Part shown: one piece after another, positions 25,768 through 32,911 of the stretch
How the letters are laid out: each line of letters opens with the position of its first letter
Position numbering within the stretch: position 1 is the stretch's first letter
Notes under the pieces: model-generated
What the model was told of the DNA's origin: nothing
The model's database searches: none
The model's input: the letters and a program-made list of their open reading frames with translations, nothing else
From: an archaeon
GTDB taxonomy: Archaea; Thermoproteota; Nitrososphaeria; Nitrososphaerales; Gagatemarchaeaceae
Assembly (NCBI GenBank): GCA_902812495.1
Contig: CADDZR010000001.1
Span: 62,001-126,000, forward strand
Direction of reading: 5' to 3'
DNA length: 64,000 nt
Position numbers and translations under genes: made by a program

Positions 25768-25852
25768 GCGGGGGTCGCCCAGCCTGGTCAACGGCGCGAG
25801 GCTCAGGACCTCGTCCCTTAGGGGTTCGTGGGTTCAAATCCCACCCCCCGCA
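25768..25852 (+). tRNA. tRNA-Leu (CAG), class II, 3' CCA encoded
   Basis: The acceptor stem is GCGGGGG/CCCCCGC with A73. The anticodon stem CGAGG/CCTCG has loop CTCAGGA (anticodon CAG). A long variable arm (TCCCTTAGGGGTTC) and the T arm GTGGG TTCAAAT CCCAC complete a leucine tRNA. The bases CCA follow the discriminator at 25853-25855, so the tail is genome-encoded in this gene, unlike the other five tRNAs here. No intron. Confidence 0.95.
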
Positions 25853-26000
25853 CCAAGCTTCGTCAGGTCTCCTGAATGACGATAAGATGGTTATTGGCGA
25901 TGTGCAGAACAATAACGCCACGGATTTGTGTGAGTTACAGGTTGAAATATGCTGGTGCGTTGTTGGTGCCTTCCAGATTTATGGAATCGTATGTGTTTGA

Positions 26001-26225
26001 TTGTGTGTGAAGACCAAGGACATGCCTCCTCGAAGTAATGATTCCACCGAGTCCTTTACTGATTTTGTTGTCGGCTCTGGGAAGAGATTTACCGTTTCTG
26101 TCGAAGATGTTTTAAAAAGACTTGAGGGTAAAAGTGATGATGACCTTCAGGATCTCATTAACTCTCAGATTGTAGTTTTTATCCTTTGGCGCCTAAATAA
26201 AAAAATACACGCTCAAAATCATTAA
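26001..26225 (+). CDS. Small hypothetical protein
   Basis: 74 residues from TTG 26001, or 67 from ATG 26022 (MPPRSNDSTE). The middle is acidic and probably helical (VSVEDVLKRLEGKSDDDLQDLI), ending in a hydrophobic-basic tail (VVFILWRLNKKIHAQ). No family recognised. Isolated in a loosely coding region after the tRNA cluster; could be genuine or chance. Confidence 0.4.
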   Translation: MCVKTKDMPPRSNDSTESFTDFVVGSGKRFTVSVEDVLKRLEGKSDDDLQDLINSQIVVFILWRLNKKIHAQNH

Positions 26226-26639
26226 TAATGACTATTTGGTTTCCCGAAGAGTTGAAACTCCCCTTTCGATTCCAAGTTAATTATTGACTCAATCACTCAA
26301 AGAGTTGTTCTCCGGTATATTTGTAGGGTCAGACGAAGTTGTGTTCATGCCAGCAAGCAATATTGTAGAATTGAATGCAAAATCATAGAGGGGGAGGTCT
26401 CTGTGTATTTCAAAAGTAAATGCCTTTGTCCACAGTCTGGAGACATTGAATCGAAATGTCGCTATAAGGTCGAGTCAACAGTTAGATAGTTGAACTCTTT
26501 GAAACCAAAGACCTACACACTACCGTTTGCATCTAAAGCACCATTAGCTATTTCGTATATGATACCTAAGGTCAATTGCAATGTTTCCCTGTAGTAAGCT
26601 CCAGTAGTCTTGGATAAAAAACGGTGTTGTGCCAATTTT
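26226..26639. other. Gene-poor interval with a possible peptide remnant
   Basis: No full gene is seen. A 34-residue frame at 26284-26388 (TTG start, containing LKELFSGIFVGSDEVVF) looks protein-like and could be a remnant or a small peptide, at low confidence. Two short stretches, GAAGAGTTGAAAC near 26241 and a similar GTTGAACTCTTTGAAAC near 26487, resemble each other loosely but do not form an array. Confidence 0.35.
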
Positions 26640-26996
26640 TCAACCTTGCGATGCAATTTGTGCTGAGAGGGTTGCTAGCTTTTGCACAACCTCCTTTCCG
26701 CGTTCTGTAATTTGGTATCTTCCTGGTCCGCCAAAGAGGTCAACTTTGTATTTAACAAGACCCATGGCCATCAGTTGCCTAGCAACCCAGAGAGTCATCC
26801 AATTTGAATTAGCCCCGATCGCCTCGTCAAGTTCTGCATTACTAAGTCCAGAAGGGCTTTTTGCTAACGATTCAAGGGCTGTTCTCAAAAACTTTAACCT
26901 TGCTATCCCATTGATAGTTTTCTCTTGTTCTTTCTGACTCTCCGGCCAGTACCAAAGACCTCCTTTCATGTCACCCCGCAAAACCCAACTCTTCAT
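26640..26996 (-). CDS. Winged-helix DNA-binding protein
   Basis: 118 residues. After a short N-terminus (GGLWYWPESQKEQEKTING), a helix-rich winged-helix domain covers about 30-105: ARLKFLRTALESLAKSPSG, then LSNAELDEAIG as a likely positioning helix, NSNWMTLWVARQLMAMGLV as recognition helix, and the wing YKVDLFGGPGRYQITERG. This is a MarR/PadR-like pattern, so a local transcription regulator is likely. ATG at 26996; an internal ATG (residue 10) follows GGGGTG and is also plausible. Target unknown. Confidence 0.65.
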   Translation of the reverse strand: MKSWVLRGDMKGGLWYWPESQKEQEKTINGIARLKFLRTALESLAKSPSGLSNAELDEAIGANSNWMTLWVARQLMAMGLVKYKVDLFGGPGRYQITERGKEVVQKLATLSAQIASQG

Positions 26997-27086
26997 AAAG
27001 TGTTCTTCTGCTCGAAACTGTTTTATTGTTCAGTCAACTGTTTTTTGTTTGTGTAATCAAATTGCTGGTGTGAACGCTGTTTAATC

Positions 27087-27353
27087 ATGGCTACAGTTGT
27101 GGAATATTCTACAAGGAAGGCTGAACTCGAAGAAAAAATCAGAGGGTTAGAGAATGAAAAAGCAACGCTGGTTGCCGAGATATCCGCTCTAAAAGAGAAG
27201 ATATCAATGCTTGAGTTAGAAAGAATAGCTAGGGCACTCGAGTCCGAAGTACAAACACTACGAAATGAAAAAGAATTACTTGAACAACGTGCCACAGAAT
27301 ACTCGAGTAACGCAGACCAAAACAATTCCGATCAAGGTCAATACACAGTCTAG
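27087..27353 (+). CDS. Small coiled-coil protein
   Basis: 88 residues. Almost the whole protein between residues 10 and 70 is a heptad-patterned coiled coil (RKAELEEKIRGLENEKATL and onward), with a polar tail NADQNNSDQGQYTV. No enzyme motif. It is convergent with another coiled-coil protein, overlapping it by 4 bases at the 3' ends; the two could pair with each other, though this is speculation. Confidence 0.6.
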   Translation: MATVVEYSTRKAELEEKIRGLENEKATLVAEISALKEKISMLELERIARALESEVQTLRNEKELLEQRATEYSSNADQNNSDQGQYTV

Positions 27354-27784
27354 GTCATATCTGCGGCTTTTCGCTCGAGTTCGCTTTTTTCTTTCCTTAA
27401 ATATCCTATATATGATTCCAATTCTTTAAGTCTTATTTCGAGTTCACGCAACTCGTGTTCATGCTTTATCCTTTCCAGTTCTTCCTTGAGTTCTTTCTGC
27501 TCCAGCATAAGTGCGTCTAGTTTTTCCTTAAGGTGCTTATTCTCCGACTCGAAAGACTTCAGCTTTTTCTGCAATGTTGAAAGCTGTTCAGCAGCGACTA
27601 TGAGGTACTTTTGCCTACTCACAACAGTGGGGAATTTTGTTCCGCATTTTGAGCATGTATACATTCCCACCTTTTTCTCTGTTAGGCCCCTTTCGCCCTC
27701 TGGTGGTTCGACGATTACGGAGTAGACTTTTGTCGGGACGGTCTCCTTGTTACCACACTTTGGACATGCAGGCAAGCGCACCAC
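27350..27784 (-). CDS. Zinc-ribbon coiled-coil protein
   Basis: 144 residues. The N-terminal zinc ribbon is ACPKCGNKE at 6-14 and TCSKCGTKFP near 43-52. From about residue 62 to the end the sequence is a long charged coiled coil. Similar zinc-ribbon/coiled-coil proteins occur in crenarchaea and thaumarchaea without known function; a link to chromatin or transcription is only a guess from the ribbon type. Confidence 0.65.
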   Translation of the reverse strand: MVRLPACPKCGNKETVPTKVYSVIVEPPEGERGLTEKKVGMYTCSKCGTKFPTVVSRQKYLIVAAEQLSTLQKKLKSFESENKHLKEKLDALMLEQKELKEELERIKHEHELRELEIRLKELESYIGYLRKEKSELERKAADMT

Positions 27785-27810
27785 TTATCCAAAGTCGATG
27801 TGTTATAGCT

Positions 27811-28095
27811 TTACTGTTCTTTTATTGCTTCAAGTTCAGATACAGCAGCCCAGAGTGTAGTACGTGCATGAGAAGGTAAATTGGGATCTTGCCCGACTTC
27901 GTCTAGTAAACTTATCGCGTTTGCAGCTCTGATAGCTATGCTTTGCTTTTCATCTTGTAACATGTTTATTGAATCTTTCACTAGCTTCCTAATGTTTCTT
28001 GGTATTGTGTTGGAGTCAGCTATTTGCGCTAAGCTGTTTATTGCCTTGTTCAGACGTACAATGTTTTCATCTTGTCTCTTATCTTTTTCAACCAT
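27811..28095 (-). CDS. UPF0147 family protein
   Basis: 94 residues, all helical. The motif block NTIPRNIRKLVKDSINML followed by AIRAANAISLLDEVGQDPNLP and ARTTLWAAVSELE is the UPF0147 signature, a small archaeal family of unknown function present in most archaeal genomes. It precedes the zinc-ribbon coiled-coil gene on the same strand with a 26-base gap. Confidence 0.8.
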   Translation of the reverse strand: MVEKDKRQDENIVRLNKAINSLAQIADSNTIPRNIRKLVKDSINMLQDEKQSIAIRAANAISLLDEVGQDPNLPSHARTTLWAAVSELEAIKEQ

Positions 28096-28173
28096 TTCTT
28101 CTCACTTATACTGCTGTTGTGCATCTATGTTATCTACTTTTCTTCTTAAAAATTATATCCTAATCAACAAGCA

Positions 28174-28515
28174 ATGTTTGTGTTGAGCCTTACTAGAGAA
28201 AAAATGAAAATGGTTGCTGAGATAGTAAGAAAAGGTGGTTCAATATTAGGCGAACCGTGCAAAGTCTGTAATGGCATACAGGTAAAATTCAAAGAGCGTG
28301 TTTTCTGTGTGGTTCATGAAGATGTTAAAAAAATTCTAGAGGAACCTGAACTCACTTTAGAAAACGTGAGTGCCAATCTAAAAGAAATATTGTTATCTAA
28401 GATAAAGGAAATCTCATTCCTTCTATCAAATGAGCAAGATATAGAAAAACAGGAGAAATATACATCTCTTTTAATCCAATATTACGAATTGCTTAAGGAG
28501 CTGAAAGGGCAATAG
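28174..28515 (+). CDS. UPF0148 / autoantigen p27-like zinc protein
   Basis: 113 residues. The start region VAEIVRKGGSILGEPCKVCNGIQVKFKERVFCVVH matches the archaeal version of the Sjogren/scleroderma autoantigen p27 domain: a methionine-rich N-terminus, then CxxC and a lone Cys-x-x-His. A helical tail follows. Function unknown. The start is ATG 28174; ATG at residue 11 is an alternative. It lies upstream of an IscA-like gene with a 37-base gap. Confidence 0.65.
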   Translation: MFVLSLTREKMKMVAEIVRKGGSILGEPCKVCNGIQVKFKERVFCVVHEDVKKILEEPELTLENVSANLKEILLSKIKEISFLLSNEQDIEKQEKYTSLLIQYYELLKELKGQ

Positions 28516-28552
28516 ATTTCTTTTTATATTAGTCAGACTTTAATCTATAAAG

Positions 28553-28906
28553 ATGACAGAAGTAGAAATAAAACAGATAGTTCAAATTACTGAATCTGCT
28601 GCTACGGAACTTAAAAGGTACTTAGAGAGACAAGGTAAACCCAATGCTGCCTTAAGAATCTTCATAACAGCCGGAGGCTGTGCTGGTTTATCTTATGGTA
28701 TGGTAGTTGATGAAAAGATAACTGAAGACGACTTCGTGGTAGAACAGTATGGCGCAAGAATAGTAGTGGACAGATCCAGCGCTCCGTTTATTGCTGGGTC
28801 ATTAATTGATTACAAAGCGGACAAGTTGATGGGAGGCGGTTTTGTTATAAACAATCCAAACGCTGTTACTACCTGCGGTTGTGGAGAATCTTTCAGAACC
28901 AGCTAG
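28553..28906 (+). CDS. iscA: HesB/IscA-type iron-sulfur cluster assembly protein
   Basis: 117 residues. The three conserved cysteines are present: one in ITAGGCAGLSYGM and two in VTTCGCGESF at the C-terminus. A-type carrier proteins receive iron-sulfur clusters and pass them to target enzymes. An AT-rich stretch with TTTTTATATTAG 20-30 bases before the ATG is a plausible TATA box. Confidence 0.92.
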   Translation: MTEVEIKQIVQITESAATELKRYLERQGKPNAALRIFITAGGCAGLSYGMVVDEKITEDDFVVEQYGARIVVDRSSAPFIAGSLIDYKADKLMGGGFVINNPNAVTTCGCGESFRTS

Positions 28907-28947
28907 CAACGTTTTCTCTTATATAGCCTGACCTAGAGTCTGGGGTT

Positions 28948-29068
28948 GCCGGGGTGGCGGAGTCTGGCAACGCGCGGGCAACCCACGTCGGGTACGTAGC
29001 TCGAGATCGCCAGACATGCTAGCCCGTGACCCATTCGGGTCTTGTGGGTTCAAATCCCACCCCCGGCG
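28948..29068 (+). tRNA. tRNA-Ser (CGA), class II, with two apparent introns
   Basis: The acceptor stem is GCCGGGG/CCCCGGC with G73 (serine discriminator), the T arm is GTGGG TTCAAAT CCCAC, and the variable arm GACCC/GGGTC is long. Anticodon stem CGGGC/GCCCG encloses 42 bases. No single 35-base intron leaves a loop with U33 and a serine anticodon; two introns (20 bases before and 15 after) leave CTCGAGA with anticodon CGA. The mature tRNA would be 86 nt. Anticodon GCT read from TGCTA next to the 3' stem was considered, but it leaves a 6-base loop. Confidence 0.8.
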
Positions 29069-29108
29069 CGTGAAAAAGTCTATTTACACACTTATTTACA
29101 ACGAGGCC

Positions 29109-29582
29109 ATGGAGAGAGTTTTAAAGGGAAAAGATGCAACCGAGTTCGGTAGTTTGAAAGTCTCGCTCGTCTGGAACAGTCCTTTCCCTGAGAAGATAGT
29201 TTCGGTTGCAATGAGACGGTGTTATAGCACAAAACCGATAGAAGAAATAGATGCAGAACTCGATCAGAAGGGCATCGAGTATATGAAATACCTCTTGAAA
29301 AGAGCGTTAGAGGATAAAGCGCTTGACGTGTTTGAGCACTTTAGAATGGAGTTTTTGATTGAGAATTTAGACGAAACAACAGTAAATTCTGTGCTAATCT
29401 CATACCCGTTTGCTCACTGGTTACGTCTGAGTGGTCTCGAATGGTTGCTCGCCATTAACGCAAGAACTTTGATCGAGATGTGGAGAGACAAAGAAACCAA
29501 GCCCTTTGCATCGAAGCTGGTTGAGGTATTAAAAGAAAAGCACGTCTGTGATGCTTTCAACCAGGTGGTTTTTAATGAGTGA
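29109..29582 (+). CDS. ThyX-like protein lacking the RHR flavin/dUMP motif
   Basis: 157 residues from ATG 29109; longer frames would start inside tRNA-Ser. It follows the ThyX fold order: VSLVWNSPFPEKIVSVAMRR then CYSTKPIEE, the VFEHFRMEFLIE segment (equivalent to the conserved H-S-V-x-E-H helix), and NARTLIEMW near the C-terminus. The catalytic RHRxxSxNxxSxR stretch is replaced by LISYPFAHWLRLSGLEW. The next gene, overlapping by TGA/ATG, is a ThyX with that motif but without the CY and EH parts. The two may form one hetero-oligomeric enzyme. It could alternatively be a decayed duplicate, but its length and the coupled translation argue against that. Confidence 0.7.
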   Translation: MERVLKGKDATEFGSLKVSLVWNSPFPEKIVSVAMRRCYSTKPIEEIDAELDQKGIEYMKYLLKRALEDKALDVFEHFRMEFLIENLDETTVNSVLISYPFAHWLRLSGLEWLLAINARTLIEMWRDKETKPFASKLVEVLKEKHVCDAFNQVVFNE

Positions 29583-30114
29583 CATACGTGTTAAGTTGCT
29601 CTATTATACACCTGTAGATTCTATAAGAGGTATTTACGAACAGAAAGGTCTACCATTCAGGCCAGAAGCGGTCATGGATCATATTTTTTACATGTTCGAG
29701 ATAGAAGGATGTAGCAGGGTCACAACACATCAACTTGTCAGACACAGAGTTGCGTCTTACGACCAAGAGTCTCAAAGATTTTCTGCCGCCACGAAGGAAG
29801 GATTTGTTATACCGCCTAGCATAGCTTCCAACAAGTCTGCACTCGAAGTCTACCAAACAGCCTTAGAAGAGGTATATAGGGCGTTTGATAAATTAGTTTC
29901 ATTGGGGGTTCCTAAGGAGGATGCGAGGTACATCCTACCAAGCGCTCTAAAAACAAAGCTGGTGATGACAATTAACGCGCGTAGTCTAATGCATGTAGTT
30001 TGGTTACGTACTTCTATACAAGCGCAGTGGGAAATCAGAGAACTTGTGAGAATGATGTACGATCTTGCAAAAGAAGCAACACCTGAACTTTGGGCGAAAA
30101 TCATAGAGAAATGA
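29575..30114 (+). CDS. thyX: Flavin-dependent thymidylate synthase
   Basis: 179 residues from ATG 29575, which has CCAGGTGG upstream. The ThyX motif appears as RHRVASYDQESQRF, and NARSLMHVVWLRTSIQAQWEI is the C-terminal dUMP/FAD region. The enzyme methylates dUMP to dTMP using methylene-tetrahydrofolate, FAD and NADPH; no ThyA is in the window. The N-terminal third is unusual: after VKLLYYTP the normal A-x-x-C-Y element is missing, and MDHIFYMFEIEG stands where S-V-x-E-H-x-x-F-x-F is expected. The upstream paralogue keeps those parts. The gene overlaps the phosphohexomutase start by ATGA. Confidence 0.87.
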   Translation: MSDIRVKLLYYTPVDSIRGIYEQKGLPFRPEAVMDHIFYMFEIEGCSRVTTHQLVRHRVASYDQESQRFSAATKEGFVIPPSIASNKSALEVYQTALEEVYRAFDKLVSLGVPKEDARYILPSALKTKLVMTINARSLMHVVWLRTSIQAQWEIRELVRMMYDLAKEATPELWAKIIEK

Positions 30115-31430
30115 GTTCACTCCGTTTCGGAACCGCTGGTGTTAGAGGAGTTTTTGGTGAAACAATTCATGCTTCAGACTTCCTCAAGCTTGCGTTAGCG
30201 GTAGTAATGGTGACGAAGGGAAGAAGCTTTGTAATTGGGTGGGATAGCAGAAAAACTTCTGCTTTGATCGGGCATTGCATTATGTCAGTCCCTCAAGCAC
30301 TGGGTCGTGAAGCAATAGTAGTGGGGATGGTGCCTACACCTGTTGTAGCTTTCACCACAAGGGAAACCAAGTCTGCTGCTGGTTTTTCTGTAACGGCTTC
30401 TCATAACACACCCGAATTCGCAGGTATGAAAGTATTCGGCAGCGACGGTATGGAGTTGCAAAGAGATATGGAAAGAAGTATCGAGGATTCCTTCGGAAGG
30501 ATGGAAGGTATTTCCCTTAAGTTTGATAGTAAATGTTACATGTCCGATGGAATTAAGAAATATATTGAAAAGCTGATTGACTTTTTTGGGCACCCGGCAA
30601 GAAAGCTTCGAGTTTTGATTGACTGTGCGAATGGACCCGGAGCACTAATCACGCCTGTAGTTTTATCAAGATTAGGACACGAAGTTATCACATTGAATTG
30701 CCAGACATCTTGGCGCTTTCCTGCCAGAAATCCGGAGCCCACACCCTTGAACTTGGAAGACGTAAGTAAAATAGCAAAAAGTCTCAGGCCTGATGTTGCT
30801 TTCGCACATGACGGGGATGCTGACAGATTGGTCCTTATCGGCTCATCTGGCGAGGTTCTTCCCCATTCAGTCGGAAGTATACTTCTGCTTCAGTCACTCG
30901 AATTAAACAAAGGGACCGTAGTACTTTCAGAAAATATGTCGAACGCTGTGGAAGAGGTAGCAGTGAAGATGGGTCTCAGAGTGGAAAGGGCAAAGATAGG
31001 TAAGACATTCGTTAATCTGAGAGGAAATGCAATCCTAGCGATGGAGCCGAGTAAGGCTGCTTTCAGGCCGTGGGGCTATTGGGAAGATGGTATTTTTGCT
31101 GCTATTGCCATCTCCAAATTGGTTGCTTCAAGGAGCTCTATTATAAATGAGGTGGCAACGAATCTGAAGTGGAAATATTCACAGATCGATGTAATGAGCT
31201 CAGTGGATATCAGACAGCTAAGGGAGATTGTCTTCAAGCTTTTAAGCAAACAGAAGATAGCGAGAATAAGTGAGTTAGATGGTGCAAAATTTATTCTGGA
31301 TGATGGTTCATGGATTATGGTAAGAAAATCAGGCACTGAACCCAAGGTAAGAATATACTATGAATCAGGGAAGCGGTTTAATATGCATAGTATCGCAGAA
31401 CGAGTTGCAGCATATGCGAGAGGGGGTTAG
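30111..31430 (+). CDS. glmM: Phosphohexomutase (phosphoglucosamine/phosphomannomutase family)
   Basis: 439 residues from ATG 30111. The active-site phosphoserine is S97 in SVTASHNTPEF, the metal loop is AHDGDADRLVLI, the sugar-binding loop region is ILAMEPSKAAFR, and the phosphate-binding loop is VRKSGTEPKVRIY. It interconverts hexose 1- and 6-phosphates; archaeal enzymes of this type act on glucosamine, mannose or glucose phosphates, feeding glycan precursors such as those used by AglB. The exact sugar is not determined. It overlaps thyX by ATGA and precedes the PolD small subunit gene by 5 bases. Confidence 0.87.
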   Translation: MSSLRFGTAGVRGVFGETIHASDFLKLALAVVMVTKGRSFVIGWDSRKTSALIGHCIMSVPQALGREAIVVGMVPTPVVAFTTRETKSAAGFSVTASHNTPEFAGMKVFGSDGMELQRDMERSIEDSFGRMEGISLKFDSKCYMSDGIKKYIEKLIDFFGHPARKLRVLIDCANGPGALITPVVLSRLGHEVITLNCQTSWRFPARNPEPTPLNLEDVSKIAKSLRPDVAFAHDGDADRLVLIGSSGEVLPHSVGSILLLQSLELNKGTVVLSENMSNAVEEVAVKMGLRVERAKIGKTFVNLRGNAILAMEPSKAAFRPWGYWEDGIFAAIAISKLVASRSSIINEVATNLKWKYSQIDVMSSVDIRQLREIVFKLLSKQKIARISELDGAKFILDDGSWIMVRKSGTEPKVRIYYESGKRFNMHSIAERVAAYARGG

Positions 31431-31435
31431 GAATT

Positions 31436-32911
31436 ATGACTGAAAGGAAAGATGAAGAAATTGACGCATATGCTAACATTGTTTCTTACTTAACCACAAG
31501 AGGGTATATGATAGAGCCTGAGGCCCTAGAAGCTTTGAACTCTCTGGGTGATGATGCAGAAAAGGTCCTCTCGCAAATCATTGACTCGAAAAAGTCATCG
31601 GTAAATGATAAGTTAATAAAAATAGAGGACATTATTTCCTTCATACCAGCCAGGGAATCTCCTGCTCAGCAAGTGGTTGAAACGGAGCTTGAGGTAGTTT
31701 CTGACCCAACTAACGAGATTAAACCATTGAAACCTCTTGAAGGTTATTCGCGTTTGTTCACCGATAGGTACAATAAGCTTCTTGCTTTGCTGAGACAAAG
31801 GCCTGACTCGAAAGGTGTGGTTACATCAAGTTCCATAGTAAGATTTAGTGAGGGTTCAAAGGTGAAGGTCGCCGGCCTTTTATTCTCAAGAACTGAAAGG
31901 AAGAATGGTGTGGAGGTGACGCTTGACGATTCTTCAGGGCCTATAAGAGTATACTTCAGGGAAGGTTTGGTTCAACAAGCACTTAAAGTTCCGCTTGATT
32001 CTTTATTAATGATCGAGGGGATTAAGCTTGATGGGAATCAGCTACTTGCAACCCGACTGACTCTTCCCGATATTCCAGAACATAAACCAGTCTTGTTTTC
32101 GCATAGGATTTACGCTGTGCTACTCTCAGACTTGCATATAGGTAGCAAAATGTTTCTTGAAGAAGATTTCAAAAGATTTCTCCGGTGGCTTAACAAGGGT
32201 GACGGGGATGAGGATATCGTTTCTCGTATCAAGTATCTCGTTGTTGCGGGAGATTTAGTTGACGGTATAGGAGTGTATCCCGACCAAGAGATGCAGCTTG
32301 AGGAGAAAGAACCAGTAAGTCAATATGACAGGGCATATGATTTGCTTTCACAAGTCCCTGACTACATAACGATTGTGATATCTCCGGGTAATCACGATAT
32401 GGTTCGCCAGGCGCTCCCACAGCCAGCCATTCCTTCTAACCTAGCACGTAAGTTATATGGGATGGAAAATGTAGTTTTTGTTGGCAGCCCCGCATACGTC
32501 AAGCTAAGCGGTGTTCTTTTTTTAATTTTTCATGGACGGAGCCTTGACGATGTTATAGCAAGTACACCCGACCTTTCGTACAGAAGACCCTCTGAAGCCA
32601 TGAAAATCTTACTTAAGGCAAGACATCTTGCGCCGATTTATGGAAAGCGTACAGCTATCTCGCCAGAACCGAAGGATATGTTGGTCATAGACACAGTTCC
32701 TGATGTTATGCATTCTGGACATGTTCATACCCTTGATTACCAAGATTACAAAGGGACTCTCATAATTAACTCGGGCACATTCCAAGGGCAGACACCCTTT
32801 CAACAAAACATGGGACTAGAACCTACACCAAGCATAGTGCCTGTCATTGACCTTTCGAATTTGACAATTTTAAGACGAAGTTTTTCATCCCATCTTTCAT
32901 TCTCCACCTAA
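31436..32911 (+). CDS. dp1: DNA polymerase D small subunit (DP1), proofreading exonuclease
   Basis: 491 residues. The N-terminal region is helical, followed by an OB fold (about 130-215, VKVAGLLFSRTERKNGVEVT). The C-terminal calcineurin-like phosphoesterase has all metal motifs: LLSDLHIGSK, VVAGDLVDG, ISPGNHD, IFHGRS and MHSGHVHTLDY, so it should be an active 3'-5' exonuclease. It pairs with the large subunit encoded at 37074-40490, which is separated from it here by the origin region. The C-terminus lacks a clear PCNA-binding motif. It overlaps the convergent orc1 gene by 15 bases. Confidence 0.95.
   Translation: MTERKDEEIDAYANIVSYLTTRGYMIEPEALEALNSLGDDAEKVLSQIIDSKKSSVNDKLIKIEDIISFIPARESPAQQVVETELEVVSDPTNEIKPLKPLEGYSRLFTDRYNKLLALLRQRPDSKGVVTSSSIVRFSEGSKVKVAGLLFSRTERKNGVEVTLDDSSGPIRVYFREGLVQQALKVPLDSLLMIEGIKLDGNQLLATRLTLPDIPEHKPVLFSHRIYAVLLSDLHIGSKMFLEEDFKRFLRWLNKGDGDEDIVSRIKYLVVAGDLVDGIGVYPDQEMQLEEKEPVSQYDRAYDLLSQVPDYITIVISPGNHDMVRQALPQPAIPSNLARKLYGMENVVFVGSPAYVKLSGVLFLIFHGRSLDDVIASTPDLSYRRPSEAMKILLKARHLAPIYGKRTAISPEPKDMLVIDTVPDVMHSGHVHTLDYQDYKGTLIINSGTFQGQTPFQQNMGLEPTPSIVPVIDLSNLTILRRSFSSHLSFST

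Noticed and set aside
25721-25921. 66-residue minus-strand frame
   Set aside because: Antisense to tRNA-Leu and the region beside it; no family features.
26226-26520. CRISPR-like motifs (GAAGAGTTGAAAC and similar)
   Set aside because: Only two loosely similar short stretches 250 bases apart, no regular repeat-spacer pattern, and no cas genes in the window.
29016-29108. Longer N-terminus for the first ThyX-like protein
   Set aside because: The extension would begin inside tRNA-Ser and translate its variable and T arms. ATG 29109 gives the expected ThyX start.
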